Assembly: GCA_026929865.2 (NCBI GenBank)
Contig: CM049418.1
Span: 13,001,001-13,065,000 of the forward strand
DNA from: Hyperoplus lanceolatus
Taxonomy: Eukaryota; Chordata; Actinopteri; Uranoscopiformes; Ammodytidae
Length of the DNA: 64,000 nucleotides
Reading direction: 5' to 3'
A program made the position numbers and the translations under genes. A model generated the notes under the pieces. That model made no database searches and was not told where the DNA came from. It saw only the letters and a program-made list of their open reading frames with translations. Below, piece by piece: positions 38,569 to 52,900 of this stretch. The stretch's first letter is position 1, and each line of letters begins with the position of its first letter.

Positions 38569-40043
38569 CACTCAACAAAAATATAAACGCAACACTTTTG
38601 TTTTTGCTCCCATTTTTCATGAGATGGACTTAAAGATCTAAAATTCATTCCAGATACACAATATTACCATTTCTCTCAAACATTGTTCACAAATCTGTCT
38701 AAATGTGTGATAGTGAGCACTTCTGCTTTGCTGAGATAATCCATCCCACCTCACAGGTGTGCCACATCAAGATGCTGATCTGACATCATGATTAGGGCAC
38801 AGGTGTGCCTTAGACTGTCCACAATAAAAGGCCAACCTGAAATGTGCAGTTTTGTTTCACAGCAAAATGCCACAGATGCCACAAGCATTGAGGGAGCGTG
38901 CAATTGGCATGCTGACAGCAGGAATGTCAACCAGATCTGTTGCTCGTGCATTGAATGTTCATTTCTCCACCATAAGCCGTCTCCAAAGGTGTTTCAGAGA
39001 ATATGGCAGTACATCCAACCGGCCTCACAACCGCAGACCACGTGTAACCACACCAGCCCAGGACCTCCACATCCAGCAGGTTCACCTCCAAGATCATCTG
39101 AGACCAGCCACTGAGACAGCTGCTGAAACAATTGGTTTGCATAACCAAACAATTTCTGCACAAACTGTCAGAAACCGTCTCAGGGAAGCTCAACTGCATG
39201 CTCGTCGTCCTCATCGGGGTCTTGACCTGACTCCAGCTCGTCGCCGTAACAGACTTGAGTGGGCAAATGCTCACATTTGATGGCGTCTGGCACGTTGTAG
39301 AGGTGTTCTCTTCACGGATGAATCTCGGTTTACATTGTTCAGGGCAGATGGCAGACAGCGTGTGTGGCGTCGTGTGGGTGAGCGCTTTGCTGATGTCAAT
39401 GTTGTGGATCGAGTGGCATTTGATGGCATTTCGAATGCAGAGAGATACTGTGATGAGATCCTGAGGCCCATTGTTGTGCCATACATCCATGAACATCACC
39501 TCACGTTTCAGCAAGATAATGCACGGCCCCATGTTGCAAGGATCTGTACACAATTCTTGGAAGCTGAAAATGTCCCAGTTCTTGCATGGCCAGCATACTC
39601 ACCGGACATGTCACCCATTGAGCATGTTTGGGATGTGCTTGACCGGCGTATACGACAGCGTGCACCACTTCCCACTAATATCCAGCAACTTCGCACAGCC
39701 ATTGAAGAGGAGTGGACCAACATTCCACAGGCCACAATTGACAATCTGATAAACTCTATGCGAAGAAGATGTGTTGCACTGCATGAGGCAAATGGTGGTC
39801 ACACCAGATACTGACTGGTTCTGAGTCCCCAGACCCCCAATAAAGCAAAAAAATGCACATTTCAGAGTGGCCTTTTATTGTGGACAGTCTAAGGCACACC
39901 TGTGCACTAATCATGATGTCAGATCAGCATCTTGATGTGGCACACCTGTGAGGTGGATCTGGAATGAATTTTAGATCTTGAAGTCCATCTCATGAAAAAT
40001 GGGAGCAAAAACAAAAGTGTTGCGTTTATATTTTTGTTGAGTG
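38569..40043 (+). mobile_element. Tc1 element, copy 2, broken
   Basis: Sister of the element at 26909-28393, nearly identical along most of its length, and flanked by TA on both sides. Its right end differs. It keeps the outer ~87 bp of the inverted repeat and the inner part (CCACCTCACAGGTGTGCCAC and onwards, in inverted form at about 39845-39956), but lacks the counterpart of left positions 38656-38745. Copy 1 lacks the inner part instead. The element sits inside another TIR element (37722-40621), so it is younger than that host. Confidence 0.93.
38867..39814 (+). pseudogene. Tc1-like transposase with nonsense codon and deletion
   Basis: The frame matches copy 1 from MPQMPQALRE to GGHTRY but is broken at codon 138, where CGA became TGA (39278-39280), a typical CpG decay. 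W144 is also changed to C. Further on a net 66 bp loss removes 22 residues between VVDRVA and DGI, including the glycine-rich box HGGGGVMVW, without changing the frame. The catalytic residues DES, QQDNARPH and SPIEHVWD remain after the stop. The protein would be cut to 137 residues holding only the DNA-binding region. Confidence 0.92.
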
Positions 40044-40621
40044 TATATTATGCCCGCACCCCCAGTTGGTTGCATTTCAGAACAGCAACACGCTTTTTTT
40101 AGTGCCGGTTTTTGAGTCAGACCACTTTTTCTTCATCTATGTAAAGAAATGGCGACATACAATTGTATATGCTGTTTTATAGCATTTGAGCGATAGCTTA
40201 CTGATGTAAACTTCAAATGCAAAATCCTCAGCTGGAGATTGTTTGTTGTCAACACCAACGCTGTTGACCACAGTAGTTAACCTATTTCCTTCCTAACTGC
40301 TCCGTTCTGTCGTTCTTTGATGCCGCTTGTAATGCTCCGAAATGAAACTATTTTTTTTCTACTTTCGCAGTTATTCTGTCAATTTCTACTTCAGAGAAGT
40401 TCCTCTTCTGTGCCGTAATGCGCATATCCATGTCGTAAAACCTCTGGGCGAGGCCTCTAAACTGAGAAAATATAGGGGCATGATACGATTGTTTTCAGCT
40501 GCCGCATTTATCAATAATGGCCTGGCGTACACAGAGATTGGCGAGATACAACTGATAAATCCCATGCGATACCTGGCCAGAATCTGCACCAGTTTCCACG
40601 CAAGTTTGATAAATGAGGGCC

Positions 40622-43286
<2,665 letters not shown>

Positions 43287-43321
43287 CTTCATTGTAGGGA
43301 TGGCCATTTAGAATTTTTTCT

Positions 43322-43373
43322 TTAACCGGTTAACCACAAGAATTAACGGTTATTAACCGGTTAACCGTTAAGA
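43322..43373. promoter_or_regulatory. Left subterminal AACCGGTT palindrome cluster
   Basis: TTAACCGGTTAACC occurs twice, with TTAACGGTTA and TTAACCGTTAAG between and after, within about 50 bp of the left end. In hAT elements short subterminal repeats bind transposase. That role is inferred here from position and repetition. Confidence 0.6.
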
Positions 43374-44487
43374 TTTAGTGTAGTCTATCTATAGTGCAAT
43401 ACATTAAGCTTTTATAGCAGGGCTCCCGACCTATTTTGTTCCAAGGACTGGCATATTAATTTAAAAACAATTCAGGGAGCAGTAGCCAATTTTAATGCCT
43501 GCTTTTTAATATGCAGAGTATAATTTTTACACATGTTTACATTTTAAAACAAAGGCTGTTACTGTTTTGTTTGTGTCAGAGACATCGGCTGTGCGATCGT
43601 GTTGCAGTGCTGAGGAGAGATTGCCAACTGCACTGTACTTTTACGCACCACCACAGCTGCCGTAATGTTTAGATTCCATCATTTCCATTAAGGCCCTAAT
43701 GATCATAAGAATGAGAGGCTTTATTTAAACGCTGCCCATGCGATGGTGGTGATTGTAACTTTGTCGGCTGCCTGTAAACTGAAACTAACGGAGATCGCGG
43801 AAGCCTCCCCCTCGACAACGTGCCCCGGTTATCATTTCAGCCTTAAACCACGGCGTTGATAGCTTTCGTTTCAGCACTAGGCTATGTGATTAACTATGAG
43901 CATTAAATACATGTTGCGTATCAAATGGCGAGGACAGCAGCGAAGATGACCCGCTATGCCACGACCGAACCATGAACAGAGAGATGACAGCGAGAGCGAT
44001 CACAGCGGGGCAGAGGAATAAAGTCTGTGGTAAACACATCAGAGTTCAGTCTATTTGGATTTGCAATGAAAAAAAGTGTTTTATTCAATGCGTTTTTATT
44101 TTCGTATATTATTTTAATAAATAGAATGAATTTCCTTAAGATCTGGTCTTCAAATCCTTTTTCCAAATAGTTCCAAGAGTTTTGCAAAACGGGTGGTTGT
44201 CTTATAATCAGGGTCGTCTTAGCCTATATATTTCGGACCAATACGGTATGCTATTTATGGTTACCATAAGGGGGAAAAGAGGGAGAGGGAGAAAAGGTAA
44301 GATGAAGAAGTATTTCGGCAAAGGCTTAATTGTTTCGCTGATGTTCAAGAAAAGCAACACATTTCGAAAATGTCTTTGTGAATTTATTCAAATGAAACAT
44401 TCACTTGAAACATTCATGAAAAAAACACTCCTTTTTTAAATAACATCAGAAAAAAATATATAAACAGACTTTCTAATTGGCAACAAC

Positions 44488-44645
44488 AACAAAAAACACA
44501 GTAAACCGGCACCCAGTGCTCTGACTCGCGTCTGCATTTATAACACTCACAAACAAACACCTTAATAGAATAGATCGAATCGAAACAACATTTTCTGAAC
44601 AATTACAAAACGAAAAAACACAGTTAACCGGCACGTGCTCTGAAC
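44488..44645. repeat. Short duplicated block inside the hAT element
   Basis: Two similar blocks, ACACAGTAAACCGGCAC..GTGCTCTGA (about 44497) and ACACAGTTAACCGGCAC..GTGCTCTGA (about 44618), lie about 120 bp apart. They contain a partial AACCGG motif like the ends. Function is unknown. Confidence 0.5.
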
Positions 44646-44749
44646 CGCATCCCGAGTTCATTCGTCTCGTAGCCTACTTTAAGACCTCAAAATAAATAAA
44701 ACACAGGCCAGGCTTACCTTGTTACTTTTTCAGCATAGCTCGTTTAGGC

Positions 44750-46621
44750 TTATCTATTTTTGTTGAGGAATTTTAGCATATCAACATGCTCTGGGGTAAG
44801 CCTAGAGCGCAGTCTGTTGACTGTGAGACTCGCCGCGGAAAAAATCCGCTCGGATGGGACTGATGTCCCCGGTATGCAAAGATATTGCCTCGCTAACGGT
44901 GCCAGCCTCGGGAAGCAAGTTTGATTTCGTTTCCACCAGTCCAGGGGATTACTTTCCAAAGAAGGGGAAGGCCGTCTTAAAAAGTTATCCACCTCTGCCT
45001 GTGGATCACTTTGTTGTTGCGGGGCGCTGTAGTTGTCTCCCAGGAGCATCGACATGGCACTGCCCTGGGCGCGGCACGCAACTCCAGCCTGGGCAGCGGA
45101 CATCTCCGCCTCAATATCTCCACCCGAAGCGGAAGTGGTCACATCCTCTTCACCAGTAGCACTGTCACCAGTAGCACCGTCAACAGCAGCACAGATCGCC
45201 ACAAGTTTCTCTTTAGCGGCTTCTCTCTCCCTCTGTCCAAGAAAGGGGAGATGTTTATGGCGAGTATCCAGGAAAGAGGCGATCAGCGCAGGTTTAGCCA
45301 GCAACTCATCCGTATCAACCTGTGGAGAAGAATAAAACATAATTAATTTCCTACTAAAATGAAATAAATAAATAATTAATAGAGCATATGAAATAGCCTA
45401 GCTAGCATAACCTACCCCCATGCGTTCACTCAGGGACCGGCGAACCTTCGCCTTGAACTCCGTCACCCTTTGGCCGTCATACTCAGCTCTCAGCAAGTGT
45501 GTTTGAAGGAGGCTATAGGTGATGGGGTAAATGTTGGATATTGACACCTCCTTTTCTGTGGACATGATGGTGGTCGCACATTTGAGAGTTTCCAAGACAG
45601 GTAAAATCTCCGCCATTATCTGCCAGTATTCATCCTTGATCTCGAGCGTTCTGGCATCCTGCAGCTTTGTTGTAGTTCTGTCGGACAGAACAGCTGTGAT
45701 GGCCCACCGTTGCTCAAGCAGCCTTCGAAACATGTCACACACCGAGTTCCATCTCGTTTTGCATGACTGGATGAGCTGGTGGCTAGGCAGCTGCATCTGG
45801 CCTTGCTTGGCTTCAAGTGCTTTGCACGCAGGAGTGCTGTGGTTGAAGTGCCTGACAAGCCGCCCAGCTGCTACAATGACGCGATGCACAAACACATTAA
45901 AGCCGTCATTTACAGCAAGCTGTAGAGTATGCGCAAAGCATGGAATAGAGTCCCAGTTTACCCGTGCGGCCACAATGTTGCGCGCGTTGTCGTGGACACA
46001 CGCACACACTTTCCCAGTCAGTCTCCAGGTTTCCACCGCACTCTTTAATTTGGCAGAGAGGTTTTCTGCCGTGTGTCTCTCTGACATGCTCTGTGTGAGC
46101 AGGACACATGATTTAATTTGCCAGTCCTCCCTTGGCGTGATCTTCATAACTCTCGTGAGAGCCGTCCAGCAGTCCGTGGTTATTGCAACAAACTTGCTAG
46201 TAGCAAGCTGCCTTTTTAGATCGCCCTTTTTTTCGACAAACCGGGCTTCAATCCGGCGAATAACTGTTTGCCTCGATGGGATCTGGAAGTTTGGCTCCAT
46301 ATAGTGCAGCAACTCCTGAAACCCTTCCCCAGAGACTACGCTGATGGGCAGAATGTCCTTCTCCACCATCGTACAGATTTTTTGAGTTATGTTCTCAGAC
46401 CGGCGCTCGTCACACATCTTCCCAGCTATCATAGTTACCAGGGTTGGTTGTGATGACTGGCTTCCTCCACTCAATTCTTCCGGATGCTTTGTCCGCAAGT
46501 GATACATCATAGTGCTCGTGCTGCCGCTGTATTTAAGGACGATGTTACATGTCTTACAGATCACATCTTCTCCCTTTGTGGAGAAATGTTCCCAGACACC
46601 GCTTTTCTTAGTTCTCTTCAT
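44750..46621 (-). CDS. hAT transposase, two exons, 591 residues
   Basis: Exon 1 (46621 down to 45416) encodes residues 1-402 and exon 2 (45319 down to 44750) residues 403-591. The 96 bp intron has a GTAGGT donor and a CTTCTCCACAG acceptor, in phase 0. Residues 10-46 form a BED-type zinc finger (W10, C22, C25, H41, H46). The RNase H-like core shows D150 in AITTDCWT, D211 in HDNARNI, the C/H motif CFAHTLQL (C228, H231) and W291 in SCKTRWNS. The C-terminal dimerisation region has NPLDWW and the catalytic glutamate E559 in VPSERIFSAA. All expected catalytic residues are present and no stop or frameshift is seen. It would cut and paste the surrounding element. An Ac-like subgroup is likely from the ends; expression is unknown. 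Confidence 0.92.
45320..45415 (-). other. Predicted intron of the hAT transposase
   Basis: Minus-strand reading gives ATGGGG|GTAGGT at the 5' end and a pyrimidine-rich TTTTATTCTTCTCCACAG at the 3' end. Without splicing, exon 1 reads into a stop after GYAS. With splicing, the frame continues from SERMG into VDTDELL and on to the dimerisation domain. An RNA read across this junction would settle it. Confidence 0.8.
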
Positions 46622-46906
46622 TTTGCCTTAACCTCTTAACACAATTTTTGTTTATCTTTGTACAATCGTTGTTTCGCGCCAAACGCGTGCGCATTTTGAC
46701 ATTCACGCAGCAATCTTCTGTTGTAAGATGAGGTCTAGTAGGAGCAGAAAGTGGAATAAGTGACTGAAAATGGATTTTTATAATAAAGAGGAAGGCCTAT
46801 TTAATTAAGACCTTGTGTCTGTGTGCCGCTATCATTGAGGGAGAACCCGGGTAGGCTACATTAATGCTCAGATACTGGTTTTATGATTTATGATTTTTTT
46901 TTTTTT

Positions 46907-46977
46907 TTAACCATTTAACCGGTAGGATTAACCGGTTAAAGATTTTCTTAGCGGTTAACGGTTAACCAGTTAACCAT
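46907..46977. promoter_or_regulatory. Right subterminal AACCGGTT palindrome cluster
   Basis: TTTAACCGGTAGG, TTAACCGGTTAAAG, GCGGTTAACGGTTAACC and AGTTAACC lie within about 80 bp of the right end, mirroring the left cluster. The inferred role is transposase binding. The cluster also lies upstream of the transposase start, so it could sit in its promoter region. Confidence 0.6.
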
Positions 46978-46996
46978 GGACATCCCTACTTCATTG

Positions 46997-49900
46997 TGTA
47001 AAAAAAATACAGTATATAATGTAATTCAGGTTATATGTTCTGTATAAGCTGATGGCCTTCAGGTTAGCAGGTTGGTTTAAGGTCTTAATTTTGCCTTGAA
47101 GAGGTTTGGATTTAAAACGTACTGTTAGAAACTTTGAAATATTGACATGCTCCAACAACTCCATCCCTTATGTTTCCACCTTTTCCTCCTAAAGGTTTCT
47201 TTCAAGGTTGGCTCGTTTCGGAGAATATGCCACTGTTTTAGAATGATGTCCTCATTCTTTGTCCTGTGGACCAAAACCCACCTGAGGGATACATAACACA
47301 TTTCAACCCATTTAAAAATACCACCATATCCGTTTGAGATGCTTCCAAAAAAAGAAAAGTCTGAATTATTGCTGTGCCAAAGTCCTCTTGGAGAGAACAC
47401 ATTTTACTTTCTGCCTTTACGTATCTACTGAATAGCCTAGTATCATATTGTGGCCGAAACAGGCAACAACTTGTTACCGCCACTACTTCCTATTCATGTT
47501 TTACCGAGTCTGCCGAATTAAAGTTTAATGCACAAAACTCCCAAAAAACATGGAGATTGAGCAGAAAGAGAGAGAGACAGAGTGTAGCTTGGTGTCTGCT
47601 AGCTAAATAATTAATTACGTCATGAGGATTCTGGGAGCCTCATCATCCCAGGTTGAAGACAAAATAAAAAATGTCCTCCTAGGGGTAGCCCCCAAGTCAT
47701 TGAGCTGACTTTCGTGATCGCCTGGGGAAACTGTCCATGTTACGGGTGGCTTGCTGCAGAAGGGAGGGGGGGTGTTTGGCTCTTGTTTCCTTTTTACATA
47801 TTTCCTGTTCTGTCTATATCTCTGTGAAAGGGAACTAATAACTGACCAAATGCTGAAGCACACCAGATTGCTCACTTTAAGATAGACGGCCCTCTAGGAT
47901 GAGAGCACTACAGCCATTCCCACCTTGTTTGAAGGGTGTTTGTTTGGCATCACCTTTCTGAATTGACTCCTATTCAAATTAATTTCCATATGGGAATTTG
48001 TGGTTAAGGCTTTGCTTAGGGCTACCCTTTTGCCCTTTGTGTACAGACAAAGTCAGACTCCTGCATGCAGGCTTTTTTTATTTCTGTGATTGATTACACC
48101 GGCTCAGCGCTAACCAATTAAATTCCCCCAGACTGACAAGAGTAGTTTTCTATCTGGCATCCGACAAGACAGAATGCTTTCAAGTTGAGTTCTATCAGCT
48201 TCAAATTCTGTTTTTCAAAGTTTTATCGCCAGTTGTTTTTTAATCCCCCTGGTAATTATATATAGACACATTAAAGGCAAAAGTCCTATCACTTTTACTT
48301 GGATTTATGACAACTCAACAAGGAAGACATTCTATGGCAATGGTCAAACACATTCTCGACGTTGACTGGTCACAAATATAAGCACCCATGCGGAGTATAT
48401 CAGCTGGTATTTATAGTTATTTTTGTTTGTTGCAATTACAACTGGATCTTCAGAAAAACATATTAACGCGATGGGTTGGCATTTCTTGTCATTGCCAAAG
48501 TTGGTTTGTTTTTTGGTGGTATTTTTAGCCGCGGAGTAATTCGCTCTGTAGAAAGTTGCTGTGTGTGTGTGCGTGTCTGTCTACATTTTTCCTGGCATAT
48601 TTGTTCTAATTATAACACACCGTCGCATTGCTGACAATGTTATCCCTATATCATCTTGCGACTGCTCTGAACCCTCCACCAAAACAAACCACACCCACAT
48701 CCACAAACTCGACAAGGATAATGTTTTTCTCATGCATAGGAAATGAGAGGGAGATATGTAATTAGTGTGTGTACTCTTTGTTTATCTTCATATGAACTCA
48801 GTGATTCAATCTTATTCACTTGTTCAGTTGACTAATGACACATGGGTGCACAACACTTACCACCAAGGGGCCAAGAGCTATTAATCAGATGCCTCTACTT
48901 TCCAAACGTCCCCTCACTCCCGTGTGCAAACAAGTGTTTAACTTTGTGCCCCTGTAACATACCTCAATTCATCACCCATTTGTTTGCTAATGTTAACAAC
49001 ACCTTAATCATGCCGCAGCTGCCGTGGCTTGCAAACTGTAAGGAAACCAAATAAAAGTGACACATCCAGAGAGCGTTCTGTTTATATATTCAGTGGAAAA
49101 AAACAATTGTACAGATGGCTGACAAAGAAAAAGGAACAGCTTCTATGTTCTTTGGCAAATATTTTCAAAGATTGGAGCTCTTTCGGAAGGATTAGAACCA
49201 TTCCTTCAACAGATATCCCTTCATTTAGTGTTGTTGATGACGGTTATAGTGGGGAGAGGGCTGCCATATTACCAGTGGAGCACTCTGTCTGTTAAAGGTG
49301 CAAAAAGCTGCATACAGTGCGTCACCATGGCAAATAAAGTTTTCTAAGATGTAGGGCACCTTTTATGCTACTTCATCATCCTCCCTCGACTGAAAAGGGC
49401 ACCTTAGAGGGCACTTTGTCACATTGTCTTGAACTGTTGGACACCATAAAGGGTACACACTCATGTTGTATATCTATATGGTCATCCAAGGTGGCACCTT
49501 TGCTTTGTAGAGGCTTGCTTCTGCTGACACATTGTATGAAGTAGTTCATTTCAAGCATATGCCAGCCTTCACTCACCTTGCCTCAAGTTCAATATACCAA
49601 TGCTTTGTGAGCAGTTCAACCAACTCTATCAGTTTAACAGTCTACCTGGTTTTTACCCTTGCCTGCCTTTTGACCAAAGTCAACTTCATCGTAGTTTGAT
49701 CCCTTGACAATTCAGAAGTCACTCTGTATAGTGCATAGTGGGCTTTTAAAATATGTTATAATATTCATTTGATATCAGAGATAAGCAATGGTGAGAAAAA
49801 CAATTAATTTTTTCACCAGTCATTCAAAGTCGTGTAGCAGCTGTTATGTTATTATATGCCCAACCTTCCTTAAGGACACAGTGTGTAGTTTTTATCGCAG

Positions 49901-52900
49901 CATTTAGTGCATTCAGATTCTCAGTCACGGGGGTTGCACTTAGTTCATACTAAGATAACTTATGAATATGCAAATCAGTAGCTTTTTTATAATCAGTTTG
50001 GAGGACCTAATCTTAAGTAAGGGCAAGGTCAGATAGTAATACATGACTTCCTGATGTAAATATGACCATAATGGCTTCAATTAAAAGGACCATTGACACA
50101 CTAAATATAACAATCTGTGTGTAAATGTAGCCTCAATGAAAACACTCAAACATGAAAACGAAATGAAAACAAAAAACAACACCTTTTAGTCCCTTTATGA
50201 AATCAAAAAGTCCCACTACACCTTTTCTTGCTCCTTTTCAAGTGAACACTGTAGTAAACGTCCGGCTATTTGTTTTGAGTATTATTGACTTCAGAGTTAG
50301 AAACTGAGCCGGCCTGCTTTGGATTTAGTTCTGCTTCGACATGGCAGCGGTGAAACATTAAAAATAACGATCCCATCATTTTAAACATTTTCCCCATTGT
50401 TAAAGATTGATTGCGAGTAGTGCACATGAAATCCAATAATCACACACATTGATCTCCTTCCTACAATCTCCCATTTATTTTCTGCCTTGGCATAGAGAGA
50501 GCATAGAGAGATGATGCGTTCACAACATGTGAAAATGCATTTTCTTGGTTCCCCTTTATGCACAAAATGTTATCTCTGAAATGATGGTTCCAGGGAATAG
50601 CTAGAGCTTTCACCTCTCTGGGGATCGCAAGACAGTTTAAGTGGAAAATAGTGTGTTTGTGTACATAACAAGAGCTGGAATCAAATTATTCATCTGGTGT
50701 ATCTCCTATCTATTTTATTTTTTTTAAAGCACACAGACTTGTCACAGCCCTTAAACATATCGGTGTGTTTGTAAAGTAAGGAAAATAAATCACGAGGAGA
50801 AACAAGATCAAAAACGGATTCATTTCAAGAAATTCACAATCTCACATTTTGGTGAGGACATACATAGGTTCTTAATGGGTTTTCTGGCCCGAGGGTTCAG
50901 GCAGTCAATAAGGGCCAAGCCAGGTTTCTGTTCAAGGGCATTAAGTGATAAAAAAAGGGTTTAGAACTGTTAATGCATCCGTGATGACCTGCCAGTGGAA
51001 TCTCTCTCCATCGCAGAAAAACTGGATTGAAAAATAAGATTGCTAGAAAAGCTAAGGTATAGCTGGCTTTTGTTTAGCAGGCATGAACTGTACTAATGAA
51101 GGGGTGAGTGGAGCATGACTCTCCTTTCACGTTTCATAACAGAGGGGCGCCTGCCATGGACCTTTTGGCACTTAACAGATCGTATTTACGTGGGCCAACC
51201 CAATTTATAGCTCCTGTCAATGACTGTTTGACAAGCTGACTCTAATATATTTTCTCTCACAAGAGCTGTGCCCGTCTTTCATTTTTACATAAACATAAAT
51301 CTATGCTCACAGAAATAAACAATGCATTGCTGACTTGTTAGGACTTGTGATGAGCAACTTAGTCTTGCAAGGCTTTTGAATATTGGAGCGCTGACCCACT
51401 TAGCTCTGTTGTGAAGCGGTGAGGAGTCTGTGTGGGAACATTGCACATTAACACGTTGAGGCAAAAGCCTGCACGCACACACACACATATACACACACAT
51501 ACACACTGCAGGCACATAACATCTTTACATGAGCACACCACAGCAAAGGAAACAACAGAAATAGTTGTAATGCATTCAGGCATAGGGGCTTGTAAGGGCT
51601 TTGCTCACTGAAAACTCTTGACTGTTTCTCACAGTGACAATGCTTCCTTCAAGCCACAGATACCTAGTTGAGGTTATTGTGTGTATGTGCGTGTATGTGT
51701 ATGTGTGTGTGCCCACTTGCCCTGAGGTGGCAGTGCTGCTTGCATTGGTCTTGCAAGAAGTTGACTTCAGACAACGTGCGCTGCCTCCCAGCTAATGACA
51801 CCCTGTTGTTTTACTATCGCTCTGATGCGCTGTCTTATTCTTAGGAGTTATTATTTCTCCATACCCCCCTGGTTGCACTGGCTTGTACAGCAGGTTGACT
51901 GCATTCTCTGTGGTCAGCAGCTTTACATAACGGCCTAGCCATATGCATTCACCCCCCTGTGAACTCTTTAAATAGCATTTTCATTGTTTGGCCTTTAAAC
52001 ACATATGGGAACACAATCTCTTTTAGCCATTAGAAATTATTCGCTTCTGCTTGATGCTCGATACTTTGAAACGCCTTGTTGGTTATTCCGTCCTAAAAAT
52101 GCCGTAAAATCCACTTGTATACATGGGCCATTTGGTGTGGGGTGATCCCTTGTGATAAATTATAAGGATTGTTTTATGTATTGTTTTCATTTTTTAATCT
52201 CCACTTTCTCCCTGCAAATGTGCATCCGAGCCCATTCACTCACTCAACTGTAAGACAAACTCTTAAGAGCCCCGGGCTAAAATGGATTGTTTGGAAATGT
52301 GTCTAGTCACATAATGCCAAATTGAACAGCACCATACAAGTGCTTAACAAATACCAACACTCGGCAAAGAACAGAGTTATAAGAAGTATACTGTATATTT
52401 TAGTTGCAGATTGCTTCCATATTGCAATTTGAATAGAGCTGAGGTCCCAAGGCAAAATGTTATGTTTAGGTTTATTTAACAACCCATTTCAATGTTATGG
52501 TTTGAAAAGCATATTCTAAATGTGATTTCTAGACATTTCTCAAGCATATTAAAACATGGTAAATGCAGCTTTAGCTTGGTCTAATTGGTTTCTGATGGGA
52601 AAAAATACTTCTAGTGTTACATGCAGACTTATATAATGCAAATATTGATTCAATGTGCAGCATATGTGTCTCCATCACAAATGCATTTGCATAAGTTGTC
52701 TGTACGAGCCCAAGGCAGAAAGCATCACTGTGTTTTGGAGACAGCTGTGCAGACTTACTGCAGCAATGTGTGCTCACAAGATGGTTGCAAAGAGAAGAGT
52801 TATTGAGTTGAACAACTTAAAAGAAGACCCTGGACATACATTTCAAGCTGCACAGCTATCGCACCGCTTATAGCGCTTTAGTATCGCAGTGAACACTGCT

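Larger units (their letters stand above)
37722..40621. mobile_element. TIR element split by a Tc1 insertion
   Basis: The left end GGCCCTCATTTATTAA and the right end TTGATAAATGAGGGCC are inverted repeats with one mismatch. Both are followed inwards by TGCGT-containing sequence. Without the nested Tc1 the element is about 1.4 kb and shows no transposase frame. Ends of this kind suggest a non-autonomous PIF/Harbinger-like or hAT-like element, but the flanks (ATT on the left, ACT on the right) do not give a clean target duplication, so the class stays open. A second inward match, TTTATCAATA (left, about 37792) and ATTTATCAATAAT (right, about 40506), may be subterminal repeats. Confidence 0.6.
43295..46988 (-). 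mobile_element. Complete-looking hAT transposon
   Basis: The ends TAGGGATGGCCAT and, in reverse complement, TAGGGATGTCCAT are terminal inverted repeats with one mismatch over 13 bp. The flanking 8-mer CTTCATTG is identical on both sides (43287-43294 and 46989-46996), the hAT-type target duplication. Both subterminal regions carry clusters of AACCGGTTAA and GGTTAACC palindromes. The element encodes one two-exon transposase on the minus strand. The exact duplication and lack of stops suggest a fairly recent insertion. The 1.45 kb between the transposase stop and the left end holds no further gene. Confidence 0.93.

Noticed and set aside
45531-46304. 257-codon plus-strand frame inside the hAT element
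   Set aside because: It is antisense to exon 1 of the hAT transposase, whose motifs are unambiguous on the minus strand.
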